Positions 60,096 through 64,000 of a DNA stretch of 64,000 bases are shown here, one piece after another. The notes below the pieces were generated by a model. That model ran no database searches and was not told where the DNA came from. It saw only the letters and a program-made list of their open reading frames with translations. Location: assembly GCA_040901495.1 (NCBI GenBank), contig JBBDYO010000047.1:1-64000 (forward strand), in the 5' to 3' direction. Source of the stretch: VRUE01 sp040901495. Its GTDB lineage: Bacteria > Actinomycetota > Thermoleophilia > Solirubrobacterales > 70-9. A program made the position numbers and the translations under genes. How positions within the stretch are numbered: the first letter of the stretch is position 1; each line of letters opens with the position of its first letter.

Positions 60096-60737
60096 GTGAA
60101 AGCGACCGCCATCCTTCCCGTGAAGCGCTTCGCCGAGGCGAAGCAGCGCCTCGCGATGGGAGTTGACGACGAGCGCCGCGTGGCGCTGGCGGCGGCGATG
60201 ATGGAAGACGTGCTGGAGGCGATCGGCGAAGCCCGCTCGATCGAGCACACGATCGTCGTCAGCGGCGACCCGCTGGCACAGGAAATCGCCCACTCCGCGC
60301 ACGCGAAGGTGGTCCCGGACCCCGCGGACGAGGGGCACATCGAGGCGGCGCTGGGGGGCATCGCCACAGCCGAGGTGGACGGCGCCGCCTGCGTAGTCCT
60401 CCTCCCCGGCGACTGCCCGCTGCTCGACCCGCGCGAGCTGGACCGGCTGCTGACAGGCGTCCCCGAGCGCTACGTCGCGGTGGTCCCCGACCGACACGGC
60501 ACCGGCACCAACGCATTAGTGCTGTCGCCACCCCGCGCGATCCAACCCGCCTTCGGTGAGGGAAGCTGCGACCGCCACGTCGCCGCGGCGCGCGAGGCGG
60601 GCATCCCCTTCGCCGTCGAGGAGATGAACTCGCTCGCGCTCGACCTCGACACCCCGGCCGACCTCGTCGCGCTCACCCGCCAGCTGGAGGCCCGAGCCGG
60701 CCGGGGGAAGCGCACCGCCAAGGTGCTGGGGCTGTGA
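60096..60737 (+). CDS. cofC: 2-phospho-L-lactate/PEP guanylyltransferase CofC/FbiD
   Basis: 213 residues from a GTG at 60096. Nucleotidyltransferase pattern: AILPVKRFAEAKQRLA, then VVSGDPLAQEIAH, then VVLLPGDCPLLDPRELDRLL, then VAVVPDRHGTGTNALVLSPP, then GSCDRHVAAAREAGIPFAVE. It makes the guanylated precursor used by CofD. The gene lies between cofD and cofE with small gaps, all on one strand. Confidence 0.92.
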   Translation: MKATAILPVKRFAEAKQRLAMGVDDERRVALAAAMMEDVLEAIGEARSIEHTIVVSGDPLAQEIAHSAHAKVVPDPADEGHIEAALGGIATAEVDGAACVVLLPGDCPLLDPRELDRLLTGVPERYVAVVPDRHGTGTNALVLSPPRAIQPAFGEGSCDRHVAAAREAGIPFAVEEMNSLALDLDTPADLVALTRQLEARAGRGKRTAKVLGL

Positions 60738-60747
60738 GCCAGGCGCG

Positions 60748-61503
60748 ATGAGCGAGCCTGGGGAGCTGCGCGTCATCCCGGTCACCGGGCTGCCCGAGTT
60801 CAGCCCCGGGATGCAGGTCGGCGAGCAGGTAGCGACTCACGCCGAGCTCCTCGACGGCGACGTCGTCGTCTGCTCCCAGAAGATCGTCTCTAAGGCCGAG
60901 GGGCGCATCCGCCACCTCTCCTCGGCGATCCCAGGCAGCGAGGCTCGTCGCCTCGCCGCGCTGCTCGGCAAGGAGCCGGCGCTGGTCGAGCTGATCCTTG
61001 CCGAAAGCCGCGAGGTCCTGCGGGCGGAGCGCGATGTGTTGATCACCGAAACGCACCACGGCTTTGTCTGCGCAAACGCCGGCATCGACAGCTCCAACCT
61101 GCCCGAGCCCGACACGGTCGCACTGCTGCCCGAGGACCCCGACGCCTCGGCGCGGCGAATCCGGGCCGAGATCGCTGCCACGACCGGGAAGACCGTCGCC
61201 GCAATCGTCTCCGACAGCTTCGGGCGGGCCTGGCGCCTCGGCCAGGCCGAGGTGGCGATCGGCTGCGCCGGGCTTGAGCCACTCGACGACTGGCGCGGTC
61301 GTCGCGATGCCGGCGGCCGCGAGCTGGAGGCGACGCTGATCGCGATCGCCGACGAGGCCGCTGCAGCCGCCGACCTGGTCCGCGACAAGGCGAGTGGGAT
61401 ACCCGCCGCTGTTATCCGCGGCCTGGAGCGATTCGTCACCGGCGAGGACGGCCCCGGTGCCGCCGCCCTGCGCCGCCCCCCCGACGAAGACCTCTTCCGT
61501 TAG
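60748..61503 (+). CDS. cofE: coenzyme F420-0:L-glutamate ligase (CofE domain)
   Basis: 251 residues. CofE family: DVVVCSQKIVSKAEGRI, then TETHHGFVCANAGIDSSNLP, then IVSDSFGRAWRLGQAEVAIGCAG, then GRELEATLIAIADEAAAAADLV. It adds glutamate residues to F420-0 with GTP. Only the CofE part is present; the actinobacterial FbiB fusion with a nitroreductase-type C-terminal domain is absent, so the protein is of archaeal/CofE length. The two stretches DDWRGRRDAGG and FVTGEDGPGAA are conserved. Confidence 0.92.
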   Translation: MSEPGELRVIPVTGLPEFSPGMQVGEQVATHAELLDGDVVVCSQKIVSKAEGRIRHLSSAIPGSEARRLAALLGKEPALVELILAESREVLRAERDVLITETHHGFVCANAGIDSSNLPEPDTVALLPEDPDASARRIRAEIAATTGKTVAAIVSDSFGRAWRLGQAEVAIGCAGLEPLDDWRGRRDAGGRELEATLIAIADEAAAAADLVRDKASGIPAAVIRGLERFVTGEDGPGAAALRRPPDEDLFR

Positions 61504-61508
61504 GCCCG

Positions 61509-61697
61509 CTAGTCGTCCTTGTCGCGCCTCAGCGCGTCCTTGACCCGGTCGGCGGCTCCCTCGACGCCCTCGCGTACCTTGCCCACCGCCTGGTCGACCT
61601 TGCCCTCCTGCTTGAGGTCCTTGTCGCCGGTCAGATCGCCCGCGGCCTCCTTCACTCGGCCTTTGGCGTCGTCGGTGTTCTTGATCTCATCGGTCAT
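61509..61697 (-). CDS. CsbD family small protein
   Basis: 62 residues, very acidic and basic: DDAKGRVKEAAGDLTGDKDLKQEGK, VDQAVGKVREGVEGAADRVKDAL. CsbD-like proteins are general-stress proteins of unknown biochemistry with this KGxxKxxxGxxTGD pattern. It lies between the cofE gene and the FbiC gene, on the same strand as FbiC. Confidence 0.9.
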   Translation of the reverse strand: MTDEIKNTDDAKGRVKEAAGDLTGDKDLKQEGKVDQAVGKVREGVEGAADRVKDALRRDKDD

Positions 61698-61785
61698 GGC
61701 TTCCTTTCGTCGCTATCTCGGGATAGCTACCCACGCCAGCGGGTCTGACACCGAACGCGCAGACCAGCGCCAGTGAAGACGAGGG

Positions 61786-64000
61786 CTAGTAGGTCTCGAC
61801 GATCTCGTAAAGCGTCGTGCGCTGGGCTGGGGCGCGGCCGCCGGCGCGCGCGGCCTCGATCAGCTGCTCGGGCTCCAGCCGCACACCGTGCTGGGAGCCG
61901 GCCATCCGCGAGATGTTCTCCTCCATCAGCGTGCCGCCGAGGTCGTTGACCCCCCAGCGCAGCGCCTCGGTAGCGGCCCCAAGGCCCATCTTCACCCAGC
62001 TGGCCTGCAGGTTGGGGATCGTTTTGCCCAGCGCCAGCCGGAACGCCGCCGTGTGCTTGAGGTTCTCATCAGAGGTGATCTCCTCGATCCCGTGGGTGCG
62101 GCCGAGCATCGTGTTGAACGGGATGAAGCTAAGCGGGACGAACTCGGTGATGCCGCCGGTCCGCTCCTGCAGCGAGCGGATCACCCGCATGTGGCGGGCA
62201 AGCTCGCGGGGCTCCTCGATGTGGCCGAACATCACCGTCGAGGTCGAGCGCAGGCCTGCCCGGTGGGAGGCTTCGATGATCTCCACCCAGCGGTCAACCG
62301 GCAGCTTGTTCGGCGAGATCCGCTGGCGGACCCCGTCGTCGAGCACCTCGGCCGCCGTCCCCGGCGTCGACCCCAGCCCGCACTCCTGCAGGTAGGCGAA
62401 GACCTCGTCCGGGCCCTTGCCCGAGCGCTCGCACATGTAGTGGACCTCCATCGGCGAGTAGGCGTGCAGGTGCAACTGCGGCGCGACCTCCTTCGCCAGC
62501 CGCAGCCACTTGCCGTACTCCTCCAGGGTCAGGTCGGGATGGATCCCGCCCTGCATGCAGATCTCCGTCGCGCCGAACTCGACCGCTTCCAGGATCCGCG
62601 CGGCGAAGTCCTCCTCGGAGACCTCGTAGGCGTCGGGGGAGCGGCGCCCCTGCCCGAACCCGCAGAAGGCGCAGCCGACCACGCAGATGTTGGTGAAGTT
62701 GATGTTCCGGTTGACGACGAACGTGACCCGGTCGCCAACCAGCTCAGCCCGCAGCTCATCGGCGGCGGCGCGCATCTCCTCGATCACCTCAGGGCGCGTC
62801 TCGGCAAAGAGCGCGGTCAGCTCGTCCTCACTCAGCTCCTTTCCCTCGCGCCCCTTGGCGATCCCCACGGGGGCAAGGCCCGGGTTAAGCGACTCCTCGC
62901 GACGCCGCCCCGAACCGCTGCGCGGGATGAAGCTCCAGTACTTCAGCTTGATCACGTCAAGGACCCCCTGCTCCATCCACTCGGGGTCCATGTACTGGGG
63001 ATAGACGCAGAGCCTCTCGGTCAGCGCGTACCCCCGCGGCGCCAGGCCCTTCCGCACCTCGTGCGGGCTGGGAAACGCATGCTCGGGAGAGATGTGATCC
63101 CCATTCGCCGACAGCCCGCCAAGGTCCGTCGCCCCCGCTTCCACCAGCTCAGCCCACCAATCCGAGAGATTGGGGGGAATCTGGATGCCGACGTCCGGCA
63201 TCAATCGCTGGCACTCGCCCACCAGCCGCTTGATCTCCTCGATGCCGATCGGGGTTGACCAAGCTGGAGGCTCGAGCAGTTCGCCTTCGGGCGGCTCCAT
63301 GGCCGAGGTCGAAGACCCCCCCGACGGAAACTCTGGGAGCGGCAAAGGCTTCGATCCTCCATTCCCGTTGTACGTACGGTTTTCGGCGGGGGGGTCTTCG
63401 ACCTCGGCCCATCGGCNNNNNNNNNNGGGGGGGGGGCCCCCCCCCCCCGCGCCCCATCGGCTGCGCGCAGCCCGATCGGCGATGTCGGCTACCTCCTGGC
63501 CGTAGTAGCGAGGGTGCGGGACGAAGTTCTGGAGGATCACCTCTTGGAGGTGGCCGTAGCGGTCGTGCAGCTTCGCGAGGGCTTCGAGAGATTCGATGCG
63601 CTCCTGCTCGGTCTCGCCGATGCCGACGAGGATGCCGCTGGTGAAGGGGATTTGCAGCTCGCCGGCGGCCTCGATCGTGGCTAGGCGCTTTGCTGGGTGC
63701 TTCGTCGGGGAGCCGGCATGGACGGTCTCCATCAGTCGCTCGGCAATGGACTCCAGCATCAAGCCCTGGGATGCCGTGACCTCCCGCAGCTTGGCGAGAT
63801 CGGCGTGGCTGAGGACTCCTAGGTTGGTGTGGGGAAGGATCCCCCGCTCCAGGGCGCGTTCGCAGGCCCAGACGACATAGGACGTGAAATCGGCGTGGCC
63901 CCACTCGGCAAGGCGCGAGGCGACCTCCGGGTTTACCTCAGGCCGCTCCCCGGTGAGCACCAGCAGCTCCTTGGCGTTACGGCGCTCGGCCTCGTCGAGC
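61786..64000 (-). CDS. fbiC: bifunctional FO synthase FbiC (CofG-CofH fusion), 5' part beyond the window
   Basis: The visible frame starts beyond 64000 (LDEAERRNAKELLVLTGERPE). It contains the late CofG half (LPHTNLGVLSHADL, GILVGIGETEQERIESLEAL, ILQNFVPHPRYYG, LMPDVGIQIPPNLSDWW, TDLGGLSANGDHISPEH) and then the complete CofH half with radical-SAM motif CVVGCAFCGFG (CxxxCxxC). Together they make FO, the deazaflavin of F420, from a tyrosine and a pyrimidine. An atypical Gly/Pro/Ser-rich insertion with a palindrome (63299-63412) and a 10-N gap interrupts a loop of the CofG part. The CofG cysteine motif must lie beyond the window. Confidence 0.9.
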   Translation of the reverse strand, partial: LDEAERRNAKELLVLTGERPEVNPEVASRLAEWGHADFTSYVVWACERALERGILPHTNLGVLSHADLAKLREVTASQGLMLESIAERLMETVHAGSPTKHPAKRLATIEAAGELQIPFTSGILVGIGETEQERIESLEALAKLHDRYGHLQEVILQNFVPHPRYYGQEVADIADRAARSRWGAGGGGPPPXXXXRWAEVEDPPAENRTYNGNGGSKPLPLPEFPSGGSSTSAMEPPEGELLEPPAWSTPIGIEEIKRLVGECQRLMPDVGIQIPPNLSDWWAELVEAGATDLGGLSANGDHISPEHAFPSPHEVRKGLAPRGYALTERLCVYPQYMDPEWMEQGVLDVIKLKYWSFIPRSGSGRRREESLNPGLAPVGIAKGREGKELSEDELTALFAETRPEVIEEMRAAADELRAELVGDRVTFVVNRNINFTNICVVGCAFCGFGQGRRSPDAYEVSEEDFAARILEAVEFGATEICMQGGIHPDLTLEEYGKWLRLAKEVAPQLHLHAYSPMEVHYMCERSGKGPDEVFAYLQECGLGSTPGTAAEVLDDGVRQRISPNKLPVDRWVEIIEASHRAGLRSTSTVMFGHIEEPRELARHMRVIRSLQERTGGITEFVPLSFIPFNTMLGRTHGIEEITSDENLKHTAAFRLALGKTIPNLQASWVKMGLGAATEALRWGVNDLGGTLMEENISRMAGSQHGVRLEPEQLIEAARAGGRAPAQRTTLYEIVETY
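63299..63412. repeat. inverted repeat in a loop of fbiC
   Basis: Arm one is ATGGCCGAGGTCGAAGACC continuing CCCCCCGACGGAAAC; its near reverse complement ends at 63412 (GGTCTTCGACCTCGGCC(C)AT). Arms are about 33 bases with a few differences, and the loop is about 45 bases. It is read in frame (VEDPPAENR ... PSGGSSTSAMEPP) and adjoins the assembly gap. Confidence 0.8.
63417..63426. other. assembly gap of 10 N flanked by a G-run and a C-run
   Basis: Ten undetermined bases followed by GGGGGGGGGG and CCCCCCCCCCCC. The homopolymer run is itself palindromic and abuts the inverted repeat, so the assembly probably failed at a strong hairpin. The true length and sequence here are unknown. Confidence 0.9.

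Noticed and set aside
63427..63448. Poly-G/poly-C run as a real genomic element
   Set aside because: It directly touches the N gap and is probably an assembly or sequencing artefact at a hairpin.

Overview
The window is 64 kb of high-GC chromosomal DNA. The gene content suggests a Gram-positive actinobacterium, probably of the class Thermoleophilia (Solirubrobacterales or a relative). Pointers are F420 cofactor biosynthesis with an F420-dependent Ddn-type protein, a bifunctional FO synthase, an actinobacterial-type SOS box, Tad pilus genes coupled to a two-component system, and many secreted proteins with Sec signals. The taxonomic placement is inference; no rRNA is present.

Layout. 0-4.6 kb: Tad/Flp pilus assembly operon with a histidine kinase and response regulator, all with overlapping starts and stops, then a DUF192 gene. 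4.8-8.4 kb: an unknown protein, a degenerate Rho-like protein, glycerol-3-phosphate dehydrogenase and a nitroreductase. 8.4-14.85 kb: the most striking locus. A cobalamin riboswitch heads five tightly coupled genes: two secreted DUF4430 (transcobalamin C-terminal-like) proteins, EcfT, a fused double EcfA ATPase, and an ECF S-component fused to a squalene-cyclase-like alpha barrel. Together they look like a bacterial vitamin B12 capture system built from the same two folds as human intrinsic factor. 15-28 kb: secreted proteins, a V8-like protease, a TPR protein, an epimerase, an M55 peptidase, a DEAD-box helicase, a transporter, a Ddn-type protein, a beta-propeller repeat protein, tRNA-Glu, an SOS box, tRNA-Leu and a LAGLIDADG-like protein, hydrolases and a haloalkane dehalogenase. 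28-32 kb: a complete sulfate ABC transporter (binding protein, CysT, CysW, CysA). 32-37.5 kb: PhoD-like phosphatase, a second V8-like protease, membrane and Nudix proteins. 37.5-42.8 kb: a copper operon (multicopper oxidase, CopC-CopD fusion and a membrane-anchored secreted protein).

42.9-51.9 kb is an accessory stretch. It has five tRNA genes (Pro, Gly, Trp, Leu, Leu), an ORF6N protein, two secreted orphans, a frameshifted beta-propeller lipoprotein, a large inverted-repeat structure, a DUF4143 ATPase fragment, 22-bp tandem repeats like those at IS21-type ends, and a secreted RTX-like protein. 52-58.4 kb is a catabolic module: MBL hydrolase, acetoacetyl-CoA synthetase, acyl-CoA carboxylase beta subunit, HMG-CoA lyase, thioesterase and SDR. 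It fits leucine or branched-chain acyl-CoA breakdown through HMG-CoA to acetoacetate. 58.4-64 kb holds F420 genes: NADPH:F420 reductase, CofD, CofC, CofE and, in the opposite direction, FbiC (CofG-CofH fusion), which runs off the window and contains a palindromic insertion and a 10-N assembly gap.

Recurring oddities are palindromic insertions inside reading frames (EcfA linker, FbiC loop, a secreted orphan), probable CTG or ACG start codons, and genes that start immediately after tRNAs.
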